Translations under genes and position numbers: made by a program
Assembly (NCBI GenBank): GCA_905198155.1
Contig: CAJKBQ010000037.1
Location: 1 to 24,029 of the forward strand
Length of the DNA stretch: 24,029 nucleotides
DNA from: an uncultured Eubacteriales bacterium
GTDB lineage: Bacteria > Bacillota > Clostridia > Oscillospirales > Acutalibacteraceae
Direction of reading: 5' to 3'
Part shown: in pieces, positions 1 to 6,999 of the stretch
Layout: every line of letters begins with the position of its first letter
How positions within the stretch are numbered: position 1 is the first letter of the stretch
Notes under the pieces: generated by a model
Database searches by the model: none
Told to the model about the DNA's origin: nothing
What the model saw: only the letters and a program-made list of their open reading frames with translations

Positions 1-1976
1 CGTAAATCCGCTTTTTTCAGCGTTTTGTCATCAAATCGCACGGAAATGATCGATTTTTGCCGATCAACGATTTGGCCGGGGCCGTACTTGCGGTGCACCA
101 CCCGGACGCCGGAGCGGAATGCGCTGTCCGGCGGCAGGTCGTTTTCGGGGTCGCGGAACAGTTCGTCCACGAATTGCGAAGATACCCGATTTTTCCCGTT
201 TCCGTATTCCAAAACCAACAACTCGTTTCGCGCCCGCGTGACCCCAACGTAAAACAGACGGCGATCTTCTTCCAGCTGCTGCGCCGCCGACTGCGCGCTG
301 CCCACCGCAGCGGGGAGGACGCCGTCATAAACGTCAAAAAGTACCACACGGTCGAATTCCAGACCCTTGGCCGCGTGCAGCGTGGACAGCACAATCGGCG
401 ATCCGAGGGCGCCGAACCCGGCGCGCATCTGCGTCCGCAGCGTTTCCAGCCGCGCGGCAAACCGGTCGGCATCCGGATTCTGCGCGGCGAGCGCCAGCAG
501 CGGCTCCAACCGGACATCGCTGTTGGCGGAAAACCGCTTGCCAAAGGCGGTGTCGTTCCGGAGGCTGAGGAGCGCGTCGAAGGATTTCATGCGCGCAATC
601 CGCTTCCACTGCCGGTACTGCGTCCGGAGCTGGATGGTGGCCGTTTCGTCCAGCAGTTCGGACGCGATGAGCACGGCCGGGAGGTCTTTTTCCGGCGTGC
701 GCGCGTGCAGCGGCAGGGTGGCCTCCATCGCGGCACGGGGAATTGGAACGCCCCATTTATGGTAAAGCTCGCGAAACAGCGCCGGATTTCCCATTTGGCG
801 CACAAAGCGCAGCATGGCGCAAAAATCGGCAATTTTGGGCTGATTGAAGTACGAAATGTCGTGTTCCCGGCAGAAAAACGGGATGCCGTGCGCGGTCAGC
901 AGATCGATCAGCGGCAGGGCGCTGTCATTGTTGCGGTAGAGAAACGCCGTTTGGCAGCGCGCAGCCGCGGCCATGCTTTCCAGCAGTGCGTACTGCGCGA
1001 TTCGGCTGCGGACGCAGACGCGCTGCGGAGCCGGACCGCCGGGGCGGGCGGTGCACATTTGCTTGGGGTGCCGGGCGGTGTTGCGCGCGATCAGGCCATT
1101 GGCGGCGCGCACAATTTCCGGCGTGCTGCGGTAATTTTGCGTCAGCGTCATCACTTTCGCGTCGGGATATTGCGTCGAAAACGAAAACAACGCGTCCGGA
1201 TTCGCGGCGCGGAAGCCGTAAATGCTCTGATCTTCGTCGCCGACCATCATCAGGCTGCCGGTCTGCGCGATGCAGTCGACGATTTTGTGTTGCAGCGGCG
1301 AGAGATCCTGCGCTTCGTCCACCTGAACGTACGGGAACCGGCGGCGGTAGGCCGCAAGCAGGGACGGATGCGCCGTCAGCGCGCGAAATGCGTATTCGAG
1401 CAGATCGTCGTAATCCATGGCGCGCAGCGCGATTTTGCGTTCCGTATAGACGCGCAGAAAATCGTGCAGCCCGGCGGAGCCGTTATCATCCATCCGGTTG
1501 CGCTGGGCGGAAAGTTTGCGCTGCAACTCGCGCAATTGCAGGTCGCTGGGACGCATATGCAGCGTTTCCAGTGCAATTTGGCTCAGCAGCCGCGCATTTT
1601 CGCCCGGCTTGTCCATCAGCCGGAACAGCGTTTTGCCGGTCAGCCGCGCGTAGTCCGCAAGCACCACCGCGCAAAAGCCGTGAACCGTGCGGAACTCCGG
1701 CGCAGGAACGGCGGCTCCGAACTGCGCGGCGAACCGCTGCCGCAGATCCTGCACGGCGGAAACGTTGTACGACATGGTCAGCACCGCGCCGGGCGGGACG
1801 CCGCAGCCTGCGATCAGGTACCCGGCCCGCGCGATGAGCACGGCCGTTTTGCCGCTGCCGGGGACGGCCAGCAGCAGCGTGTGCCCGCGCGTGCGCCGGG
1901 CGGCGTCCTGCTGCTGCGGATTGAGCGACAGCCCGAATCGTGCCAAAAATGCGGGAAAATCCATCGGATTATCCAT
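1..1976 (-). CDS. UvrD/PcrA-like superfamily 1 DNA helicase (3' end beyond window)
   Basis: ATP-dependent 3'-5' DNA helicase of the UvrD/Rep/PcrA family, acting in DNA repair or replication restart. The frame is open from the ATG at 1976 to the left edge, about 658 residues. Visible motifs: Walker A AVPGSGKT (residues 37-44) after the Q-motif-like LNPQQQDAA; motif II VDEAQD (219-224); motif III VGDEDQSIYGFR (245-256); motif V STLHAAKGLEFD (about 527-540); motif VI FYVGVTRAR (about 572-582). The C-terminus carries the PcrA-type tail (GVRVVHRKYGPGQIV, about 617-632), so only a few residues are probably missing. At about 660 residues it is shorter than typical PcrA (about 720-740), so it may be a UvrD paralogue and not the housekeeping PcrA. 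The start overlaps the yitT-like stop by 8 bases (ATGGATAA), which suggests translational coupling. Family is certain; the specific role is inference. Confidence 0.93.
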   Translation of the reverse strand, partial: MDNPMDFPAFLARFGLSLNPQQQDAARRTRGHTLLLAVPGSGKTAVLIARAGYLIAGCGVPPGAVLTMSYNVSAVQDLRQRFAAQFGAAVPAPEFRTVHGFCAVVLADYARLTGKTLFRLMDKPGENARLLSQIALETLHMRPSDLQLRELQRKLSAQRNRMDDNGSAGLHDFLRVYTERKIALRAMDYDDLLEYAFRALTAHPSLLAAYRRRFPYVQVDEAQDLSPLQHKIVDCIAQTGSLMMVGDEDQSIYGFRAANPDALFSFSTQYPDAKVMTLTQNYRSTPEIVRAANGLIARNTARHPKQMCTARPGGPAPQRVCVRSRIAQYALLESMAAAARCQTAFLYRNNDSALPLIDLLTAHGIPFFCREHDISYFNQPKIADFCAMLRFVRQMGNPALFRELYHKWGVPIPRAAMEATLPLHARTPEKDLPAVLIASELLDETATIQLRTQYRQWKRIARMKSFDALLSLRNDTAFGKRFSANSDVRLEPLLALAAQNPDADRFAARLETLRTQMRAGFGALGSPIVLSTLHAAKGLEFDRVVLFDVYDGVLPAAVGSAQSAAQQLEEDRRLFYVGVTRARNELLVLEYGNGKNRVSSQFVDELFRDPENDLPPDSAFRSGVRVVHRKYGPGQIVDRQKSIISVRFDDKTLKKADL

Positions 1977-2844
1977 TTTCTGCGTGTTCCGTGAAGCCTT
2001 CGCCAAACACGTCGCTGGTGTCGGTAAACATCACGAATGCGGCGGGATCCGCTTCGTGGGCGGCGGATTTAATCATGTGCGCCTGCGACCGCGAGCACGC
2101 ACACAGCACGATGGTGCGCGGCAGTTTGGTGTAGTTGCCGATGGCGGAAACCGAGGTGGAGCCGCGGCCGCTGACGTCCGCGATGCGGGCGGCGACGTCG
2201 TCGCGGTGGTCGGTGATAATCAGCAGCAGCTTGCCCGCGCCCGCGCCGTAGACGATTTTGTCAATCACCATCGAGGAGAGGAACGTCGTAATCAGCCCGT
2301 ACAGTACGGCGTCCACCTGGCGGAACACGAATCCGCCCAGCAGGATGACGGCAAAATCGATGCTCATGGTGATGATCCCGATCGACCAGTGCGGCCGCAG
2401 TTTGTTGATCGACATGGTCAGAAAATCGGTGCCGCCGGAGGACGAGCCGCGCAGGTACAAAATGCCCAGTCCCGCGCCGATCGAGATGCCGGAAAACAGC
2501 GCGGCCAGCAGCGGCGCGCCGCCGTACGTCGGCGTAAGCGGAAAAACCAGATCCACCAGCGCGGTGCAGATCAGCATGGAGCAGAGGGTTTTGCGGATGA
2601 ATTTGCGGCCGACGATCCGCCAGCTGAGCAGCACCAGCGGGATATTCATCACCAGCGTCATCAGGCCGATGGGGAGCTGCCACAGGTAGTTGAGAATCAG
2701 CGCCAGGCCGGAAATTCCGCCTGGGGCGAAATTGGCGTTTTTGGCAAACGTGTAAATACCGATGTTGTACAGCACACCGCCGATCCCGTCGGCGCCAAGA
2801 TCCATTGCCCATTCGATCCATTGTTTTTTGCGATTTTGCTTCAT
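1969..2844 (-). CDS. YitT family membrane protein
   Basis: A 291-residue integral membrane protein of the YitT family (DUF161 membrane region plus C-terminal DUF2179). The N-terminal ~200 residues contain several hydrophobic helices and family-typical stretches such as PGGISGLALILNYL and SSSGGTDFLTM. The last ~85 residues are a soluble domain (KLLLIITDHRDDVAARIAD onward). The substrate of YitT proteins is not established, so transport is only assumed. The start is supported by AAAGGATG about 11 bases upstream. It lies 22 bases after the AraC-type gene and overlaps the helicase start by 8 bases, so the three are probably one transcript. Confidence 0.9.
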   Translation of the reverse strand: MKQNRKKQWIEWAMDLGADGIGGVLYNIGIYTFAKNANFAPGGISGLALILNYLWQLPIGLMTLVMNIPLVLLSWRIVGRKFIRKTLCSMLICTALVDLVFPLTPTYGGAPLLAALFSGISIGAGLGILYLRGSSSGGTDFLTMSINKLRPHWSIGIITMSIDFAVILLGGFVFRQVDAVLYGLITTFLSSMVIDKIVYGAGAGKLLLIITDHRDDVAARIADVSGRGSTSVSAIGNYTKLPRTIVLCACSRSQAHMIKSAAHEADPAAFVMFTDTSDVFGEGFTEHAENG

Positions 2845-2866
2845 ATGCGTTGCGTCATCCTTTCGT

Positions 2867-3745
2867 TTACCGGTGGGCGTGCGCGCGGCGGCGGTATTCG
2901 CGCGGCGTGATCCCGATGTGCCGCCGGAACAGTTCCGTGAAATACTTGGTGTTGGTGTAGCCCACCGCGCCGGAGATTTTACTGATTTGATCGTTCGTAT
3001 TGGCTAGGAGGCGGCAGCCTTGCTCCAATCGATATTTTTGCACATAAACCGAGAACGATGTACCGGTTTCGTCGTGGAATTTTTTGCTGACGTAGGCCGG
3101 GCTGTAATGCATCTGGCGGCACAGCGCGCTCAGGCAGATTTCGCTGCTGTAATGGCTGCGGACGTAGTCGGTGAGCATCGCGATCATCCCGTTGGAGGCG
3201 TCGATGTCGGTGCGGGAAATTTTGCGCATCGACAGGATCAGGATGCGGATCATCTGCGACCGCAGCATTTCGGTGAATCCGGCGCGGCGCTCGCCGTATT
3301 CGGTCAGCATTTGCTGGATGGTATCCCGCACTTCGCCGCCGTCGTCCGTGAAAATATGCCGCGTCGGCGGCTGGCACAGCGACGAATAGCTGAACCGGAT
3401 CAGGTAGCTTTGGAGCAGCTCCTGAAAGCTGCGGCAGTCGCGCAGGGTTTCGTCGATCAGCCGCGGCAGAAAGAGGATATTGATGAGCAGCAGCGGTTCG
3501 TCGCCGATTTGATGGTAGGAATGGGTTTCGCCGTAGTCCACGATGAAGTAGTTGCCGGCGGTGATGGTGCAGGTTTCGTCGCCGAAGGTGTGCACCGCTT
3601 TTCCGCGCGCGACATACGCCATTTCCAGAAATTCGTGCTTGTGCGTCAGCGCGACGTTGGAACTGCATGGCATAAGCTGAATGCCAAATTGCTGCAAGTC
3701 GCTCCGGTTTATTTTATTTATGGTAACTTTGGGTGTTTCGTCCAC
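2867..3745 (-). CDS. AraC family transcriptional regulator with N-terminal cupin
   Basis: DNA-binding regulator, 292 residues. The N-terminal half resembles the AraC-type cupin sensor (THKHEFLEM, GNYFIVDYGETHSYH). The last ~105 residues form the double helix-turn-helix AraC/XylS domain (LSALCRQMHYSPAYVSKKF, then ISGAVGYTNTKYFTELFRR and ITPREYRRR). I place the start at the GTG at 3745, not the in-frame ATG at 3820. The GTG has GGGAGG 8 bases upstream, and a good sigma-A promoter at 3783-3811 lies inside the longer reading frame, so an ATG start would precede the transcript. It heads the transcript carrying the YitT-like protein and the helicase and may regulate that operon. Its ligand is unknown. 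Confidence 0.9.
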   Translation of the reverse strand: MDETPKVTINKINRSDLQQFGIQLMPCSSNVALTHKHEFLEMAYVARGKAVHTFGDETCTITAGNYFIVDYGETHSYHQIGDEPLLLINILFLPRLIDETLRDCRSFQELLQSYLIRFSYSSLCQPPTRHIFTDDGGEVRDTIQQMLTEYGERRAGFTEMLRSQMIRILILSMRKISRTDIDASNGMIAMLTDYVRSHYSSEICLSALCRQMHYSPAYVSKKFHDETGTSFSVYVQKYRLEQGCRLLANTNDQISKISGAVGYTNTKYFTELFRRHIGITPREYRRRAHAHR

Positions 3746-3782
3746 GGGGCTGCCCTCCCAACGTGCAGTGGTGTTCTTATTT

Positions 3783-3811
3783 AGTATAGCAGAAAGCGGC
3801 GCAAAAGTAAA
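3783..3811 (-). promoter_or_regulatory. Sigma-A promoter for the AraC-yitT-helicase operon
   Basis: On the minus strand, -35 TTTACT (3806-3811) and -10 TATACT (3783-3788) are separated by exactly 17 bases. The start point is expected near 3776, which leaves a leader of about 30 bases before the GTG at 3745. The -35 box lies immediately beyond the U-tract of the upstream nfnB terminator. Confidence 0.75.
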
Positions 3812-3818
3812 GGGGCGC

Positions 3819-3857
3819 AAAAAAATCGGCCGTTTCCTTTTGCGCGGAAACGGCCGA
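3819..3857 (-). terminator. Rho-independent terminator after nfnB
   Basis: On the minus strand, a perfect 12-bp stem (TCGGCCGTTTCC paired with GGAAACGGCCGA; arms 3846-3857 and 3826-3837) with an 8-base loop is followed by seven T residues (3825-3819). It begins 12 bases after the nfnB stop codon. Confidence 0.93.
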
Positions 3858-3869
3858 AAATTGCAAATA

Positions 3870-5294
3870 TCAGTGACCCATCAGCTGTTCGTCGATGGCT
3901 TTGGCCGCCAGCTTCCCGGCACCCATGGCCGAGATGACGGTGGCCGCGCCGGTGACGGCGTCGCCGCCCGCGAACACGTGCGGACGCGAGGTTTCGCCGG
4001 TGGATTCTTCGATGATGATTCCGCCGCGCTTGTTGACGTCCAGCCCTTTGGTGGTAGACTTAATCAGCGGGTTGGGGGAGGTACCGATGGCGATGACCAC
4101 GGTGTCCACATCGAGGTCGAATTCGCTGCCGGGGATCGGAATCGGGCGGCGGCGGCCGCGCTCATCGGGCTCGCCCAGCTCCATTTTCACGCATTTCAGG
4201 CCGGTGACGCAGCCGTTGCGCGGGTCGCGCTTGTCGTCCGGATTGTGGTAGCCCAGGACTTCTACGGGATTGTGCAGCAGTTTGAATTCGATGCCTTCTT
4301 CCATCGCGTGCTCCACTTCCTCGCGGCGGGCAGGCAGCTCTTCCATCGAACGGCGGTACACGATGTATACTTTTTCCGCGCCCAGGCGCAGCGCCGTGCG
4401 CGCGGCGTCCATCGCGACGTTGCCGCCGCCGACAACGGCGACGCGGCCGCCTTTCATGATCGGCGTGACCGGGTCGTCCCGGTACGCTTTCATCAGGTTG
4501 CTGCGCGTCAGGTACTCGTTGGCGGAGTAGACGCCTTTCAGGCTTTCGCCCGGGATGCCCATGAAGTTCGGCAGACCGGCGCCGCTGCCGACGAATACGG
4601 CTTCGTAGCCCATTTCAAACAGCTCGTCGATCGTCAGCGTTTTGCCGATGACCATATTGGTCTGGACATCGACGCCCATCGCGACCAGCTGATCGACTTC
4701 CTTCTGCACGATCGACTTCGGCAGACGGAACTCCGGAATGCCGTACACCAGCACGCCGCCGGCCGTGTGCAGCGCTTCAAATACCGACACGGCGTAGCCT
4801 TTTTTGGCCAGGTCGCCCGCGCAGGTCAGTCCGGACGGGCCGGAGCCGACGATGGCGACGCGGTGACCGTTGGACGGCGCGACGGCCGGCACTTCGGAAG
4901 AATGCGCATTGTGCCAGTCGGCGACAAAGCGTTCCAGCCGGCCGATGCCGACCGGTTCGCCTTTGATGCCGCGCACGCATTTGGACTCGCACTGCGTTTC
5001 CTGCGGGCAGACGCGGCCGCAGACGGCCGGGAGCGACGAGGTTTGGCTGATAATCTGGTACGCGCCTTCAAAGTCGCCTTCCTTCACTTTGGCGATGAAT
5101 TCGGGGATGTGAATATTGACCGGGCATCCGGAGACGCACGGCATATTTTTGCACGACAGGCAGCGCATGGCTTCGTCAATGGCGACTTCTTCGGAGTAGC
5201 CGCACGCCACCTCGCGGAAATTATGCGCACGAACCGCCGGTTCCTGCGCAGGCATCGGATTTTTTTTGAGCGACATATTGGGTTTTGCAGCCAT
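3870..5294 (-). CDS. nfnB: NfnB: NADPH-binding subunit of the electron-bifurcating ferredoxin:NADP+ transhydrogenase
   Basis: Large subunit of NADH-dependent reduced ferredoxin:NADP+ oxidoreductase, a cytosolic flavin-based bifurcating enzyme that couples NADH and ferredoxin oxidation to NADP+ reduction. It belongs to the glutamate synthase small-subunit (GltD-like) family. Two four-cysteine [4Fe-4S] sets are visible (C45, C48, C53, C57; C92, C96, C102, C106), then the FAD site VGSGPSGL (149-156) and an NADPH-binding VVGGGNVAMDAAR. Length is 474 residues, normal for the family (about 465). The ATG at 5294 is chosen because AAAGGAGG lies about 10 bases upstream; a frame from 5327 would overlap nfnA and place that site inside the gene. 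The start lies 2 bases after the nfnA stop. Misannotation as GltA/GltD is common; pairing with the PyrK-like gene supports NfnB. Confidence 0.9.
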   Translation of the reverse strand: MAAKPNMSLKKNPMPAQEPAVRAHNFREVACGYSEEVAIDEAMRCLSCKNMPCVSGCPVNIHIPEFIAKVKEGDFEGAYQIISQTSSLPAVCGRVCPQETQCESKCVRGIKGEPVGIGRLERFVADWHNAHSSEVPAVAPSNGHRVAIVGSGPSGLTCAGDLAKKGYAVSVFEALHTAGGVLVYGIPEFRLPKSIVQKEVDQLVAMGVDVQTNMVIGKTLTIDELFEMGYEAVFVGSGAGLPNFMGIPGESLKGVYSANEYLTRSNLMKAYRDDPVTPIMKGGRVAVVGGGNVAMDAARTALRLGAEKVYIVYRRSMEELPARREEVEHAMEEGIEFKLLHNPVEVLGYHNPDDKRDPRNGCVTGLKCVKMELGEPDERGRRRPIPIPGSEFDLDVDTVVIAIGTSPNPLIKSTTKGLDVNKRGGIIIEESTGETSRPHVFAGGDAVTGAATVISAMGAGKLAAKAIDEQLMGH

Positions 5295-5296
5295 GA

Positions 5297-6151
5297 TTAC
5301 CGAACCTCCTTTTGGAACAGATTGCAAGTCTCTTCGTACGCGTGGCGCTCAAAGGTACGGTACATCGCGCCGCGTTCCATCGCTTCGTCGAAGTCCACTT
5401 CGTAGCCGTTGAAGTCCGGCCCGTCCACGCACGCAAATTTGGTGACGGGTTTGCCGTCCTGATGCAGCGTCAGGCGGCAGCCGCCGCACATTCCGGTGCC
5501 GTCGATCATGATCGGGTTCATCGACACTGTGCAGGGGATACCGGTCGGGCGCGTGGCTTGTACCACAAATTTCATCATAATCAGCGGCCCGATCGTGATG
5601 ACTTCGTCAAAGCGCTCGCCCGCGGCAAATTTTTCGTTCAGCGGGACGCACACATTGCCGTGCCGGCCGTACGACCCGTCGTCGGTCATGACGATCAGCT
5701 CGTCCGACGCCGTGCGGAATTCATCTTCCAGAATCAGCAGGTCTTTGGAGCGGAATCCGATCACGGAGGTCACGGAGCAGCCCCGATCGTGCAGCGCCTG
5801 CGCGATGGGCAGCGCGATGGCGCAGCCGACGCCGCCGCCGACGATACATACTTTTTTCAGCCCGTCCAGCTTGGTGGCAACCCCAAGCGGCCCAACAAAG
5901 TCGTGCAGGTACTCGCCTTCGTTTTTGTGGTTCAATTTTTCCGTTGTTGCACCGACAATCTGAAAAATAATCCGCACCGTGCCCTGTTCGGGGCAGGCAC
6001 CGGCGATGGTCAGCGGAATCCGCTCGCCGTCCTCATCCACCCGCAGAATGATGAATTGACCCGGACGCGCTTTTTTCGCGACGAACGGCGCTTCGATGTC
6101 CATCATCGTGACGGTCGGATTCAGGCTTTTTTTAGAAGCAATTCGATACAT
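5297..6151 (-). CDS. nfnA: NfnA: FAD/[2Fe-2S] NAD(H)-binding subunit of the bifurcating transhydrogenase
   Basis: Small subunit of NfnAB, 284 residues, related to PyrK (dihydroorotate dehydrogenase electron-transfer subunit). The N-terminal ferredoxin-reductase-type FAD domain is followed by an NAD-binding motif (VCIVGGGVGCAIALP, 101-115). The C-terminal [2Fe-2S] site DGTGMCGGC has D217, C222 and C225, with C241 further on. An Asp plus three Cys ligand set is the arrangement known for Nfn. The start at 6151 has AAAGGAGT 7 bases upstream. Adjacency to nfnB, with nfnB's ribosome site inside the 3' end of this gene, points to tightly coupled expression. A generic sulfide dehydrogenase subunit is the main alternative label. 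Confidence 0.9.
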   Translation of the reverse strand: MYRIASKKSLNPTVTMMDIEAPFVAKKARPGQFIILRVDEDGERIPLTIAGACPEQGTVRIIFQIVGATTEKLNHKNEGEYLHDFVGPLGVATKLDGLKKVCIVGGGVGCAIALPIAQALHDRGCSVTSVIGFRSKDLLILEDEFRTASDELIVMTDDGSYGRHGNVCVPLNEKFAAGERFDEVITIGPLIMMKFVVQATRPTGIPCTVSMNPIMIDGTGMCGGCRLTLHQDGKPVTKFACVDGPDFNGYEVDFDEAMERGAMYRTFERHAYEETCNLFQKEVR

Positions 6152-6210
6152 ACATAGACTCCTTTACAGAAAATTGACAACGGCGCTTTGCGTCGTGATC
6201 GACAGTATCC

Positions 6211-6239
6211 ATTATAACAGAAATTTGCGCAAATTACAA
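6211..6239 (-). promoter_or_regulatory. nfnAB promoter with a 14-bp palindrome in the spacer
   Basis: Minus strand -35 TTGTAA (6234-6239), 17-bp spacer, consensus -10 TATAAT (6211-6216). The spacer is almost filled by the perfect palindrome AATTTGCGCAAATT (6222-6235), a plausible operator. It does not fit the Rex redox-box pattern well, so the regulator is unknown. Confidence 0.8.
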
Positions 6240-6275
6240 CTGTTTTTCTGCAAAATAATCCGAATTCAAAGAATA

Positions 6276-6398
6276 TTAAAAAATGAACAGCGGGGCAAAG
6301 CAGGCGAGCACGGCACCTACGCCGAGCAAAATTTTTCCAACGTAATCGATGGCATAGGCCGCGATCCACTCGACGGACTCTACAATTTTCGTTTTCAT
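6276..6398 (-). CDS. 40-residue hydrophobic microprotein (hypothetical)
   Basis: Small gene not recognised as any known family. It encodes 40 residues: a short amphipathic N-terminus (MKTKIVESVEWIAAYAIDYV) and one hydrophobic C-terminal segment (KILLGVGAVLACFAPLFIF, 22-40) long enough to span a membrane. The start has CGGAGGAA about 6 bases upstream, and a TTGACA-17-TATACT promoter lies about 90 bases upstream, so expression is well supported. It is divergent from the XRE-ImmA-MATE operon and shares its control region. No terminator is evident before the nfnAB promoter, so read-through into nfnA is possible. It could be a regulatory peptide, a membrane-active toxin-like peptide or an accessory subunit; none of these can be decided here. 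Confidence 0.7.
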   Translation of the reverse strand: MKTKIVESVEWIAAYAIDYVGKILLGVGAVLACFAPLFIF

Positions 6399-6440
6399 AA
6401 AAAATTCCTCCGAATATTTGCAATTTTTTTCGCCAGACTC

Positions 6441-6469
6441 TTGACAAAGCCTTTGAGATGTGATATGAT
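6441..6469 (+). promoter_or_regulatory. Promoter of the XRE-ImmA-MATE operon
   Basis: Consensus -35 TTGACA (6441-6446), 17-bp spacer, -10 TATGAT (6464-6469). Predicted start near 6476, giving a leader of about 120 bases to the XRE start codon. The -35 is embedded in ACTCTTGACAA (6437-6447), one arm of an inverted repeat. Confidence 0.85.
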
Positions 6470-6491
6470 GTGTGCAAGTCGTTACGGTAAT

Positions 6492-6520
6492 AGTATACAC
6501 GCAAAAACTTTCGTTGTCAA
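6492..6520 (-). promoter_or_regulatory. Opposing promoter of the membrane microprotein gene
   Basis: Minus strand -35 TTGACA (6515-6520), 17-bp spacer, -10 TATACT (6492-6497); predicted start near 6485. It faces the rightward promoter, so each transcript runs through the other's core promoter. Its -35 lies in TTGTCAAGAGT (6514-6524), the reverse complement of the arm at 6437-6447. Confidence 0.85.
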
Positions 6521-6549
6521 GAGTTTTTATGAAAAAAATTTCACGAATT

Positions 6550-6576
6550 TTTTTGCCGGATTCAAACCGGCAAAAA
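6550..6576 (+). promoter_or_regulatory. Dyad / hairpin in the XRE leader
   Basis: Perfect 10-bp inverted repeat TTTTTGCCGG (6550-6559) and CCGGCAAAAA (6567-6576) with a 7-base loop, ending 21 bases before the XRE start codon. The T run precedes the stem and the A run follows it on both strands, so it is not an ordinary terminator. It could be an XRE operator or an RNA hairpin controlling access to the ribosome site. Confidence 0.6.
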
Positions 6577-6597
6577 CCGAACAAAGGAAGGGTCATT

Positions 6598-6972
6598 ATG
6601 CAATTTGGTGAAAAGCTTCGGCTGCTTCGGAGCCGAAAAGGATGGTCGCAAAGCAAGGCGGCCGAGGCGATCGGTGTGTCGCTGCGCACGTTCCAGAACT
6701 ACGAGTCGTGCCGGATGTATCCCAAACAGACGGCGGTGTACGGCCGGATCGCGGAGCTGTTCCACGTGTCTGCCGACTATCTGCTGACGGACGAGGAAGG
6801 CAAAACGGAAGAGCTGCCGGATACCGGCGTGCATTCGCTGCTGTACCAAGCGAACGCGCTGTTTGCGGGCGGCGCGCTCACCGACGAGGACAAGGAAAAG
6901 GTGATCCGTACGCTGAACGATTTGTATTGGAGAGCCAAAGACAACAGTCGGAAAAAGGAAAAAATGAAATAA
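6598..6972 (+). CDS. XRE family helix-turn-helix repressor
   Basis: Predicted DNA-binding repressor of 124 residues. Residues about 2-60 form a Cro/C1-type HTH (FGEKLRLLRSRKGWSQSKAA, then GVSLRTFQNYES and AELFHVSADYLL). The C-terminal half is short and charged (ALTDEDKEKVIRTLNDLY). I choose the ATG at 6598, which has AAAGGAAGG upstream and begins just before the HTH; longer in-frame starts at 6472 and 6529 lack convincing ribosome sites. It is followed 27 bases later by an ImmA/IrrE-type protease, a pairing known from ICEBs1 (ImmR/ImmA), where the protease cleaves the repressor. By analogy it should repress one or both of the facing promoters. Confidence 0.88.
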   Translation: MQFGEKLRLLRSRKGWSQSKAAEAIGVSLRTFQNYESCRMYPKQTAVYGRIAELFHVSADYLLTDEEGKTEELPDTGVHSLLYQANALFAGGALTDEDKEKVIRTLNDLYWRAKDNSRKKEKMK

Positions 6973-6999
6973 CCTTTTTCGCGGAAAGCAGGATGGGCT

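Noticed and set aside
57..1994. A 645-residue open frame on the plus strand opposite the helicase
   Set aside because: Composition is dominated by Arg, His, Gln and Ala without domains, and the opposite strand encodes a complete set of helicase motifs. It is a mirror frame typical of GC-rich coding DNA.
3746..3820. N-terminal extension of the AraC-type protein to the ATG at 3820
   Set aside because: A sigma-A promoter lies inside this stretch and the GTG at 3745 has a good ribosome site, so the extension would be upstream of the transcript start.
6472..6597. Longer XRE protein starting at 6472 or 6529
   Set aside because: 6472 is at or before the predicted transcript start and 6529 has only a weak AGAG; the ATG at 6598 has AAAGGAAGG and matches the usual start of the HTH.
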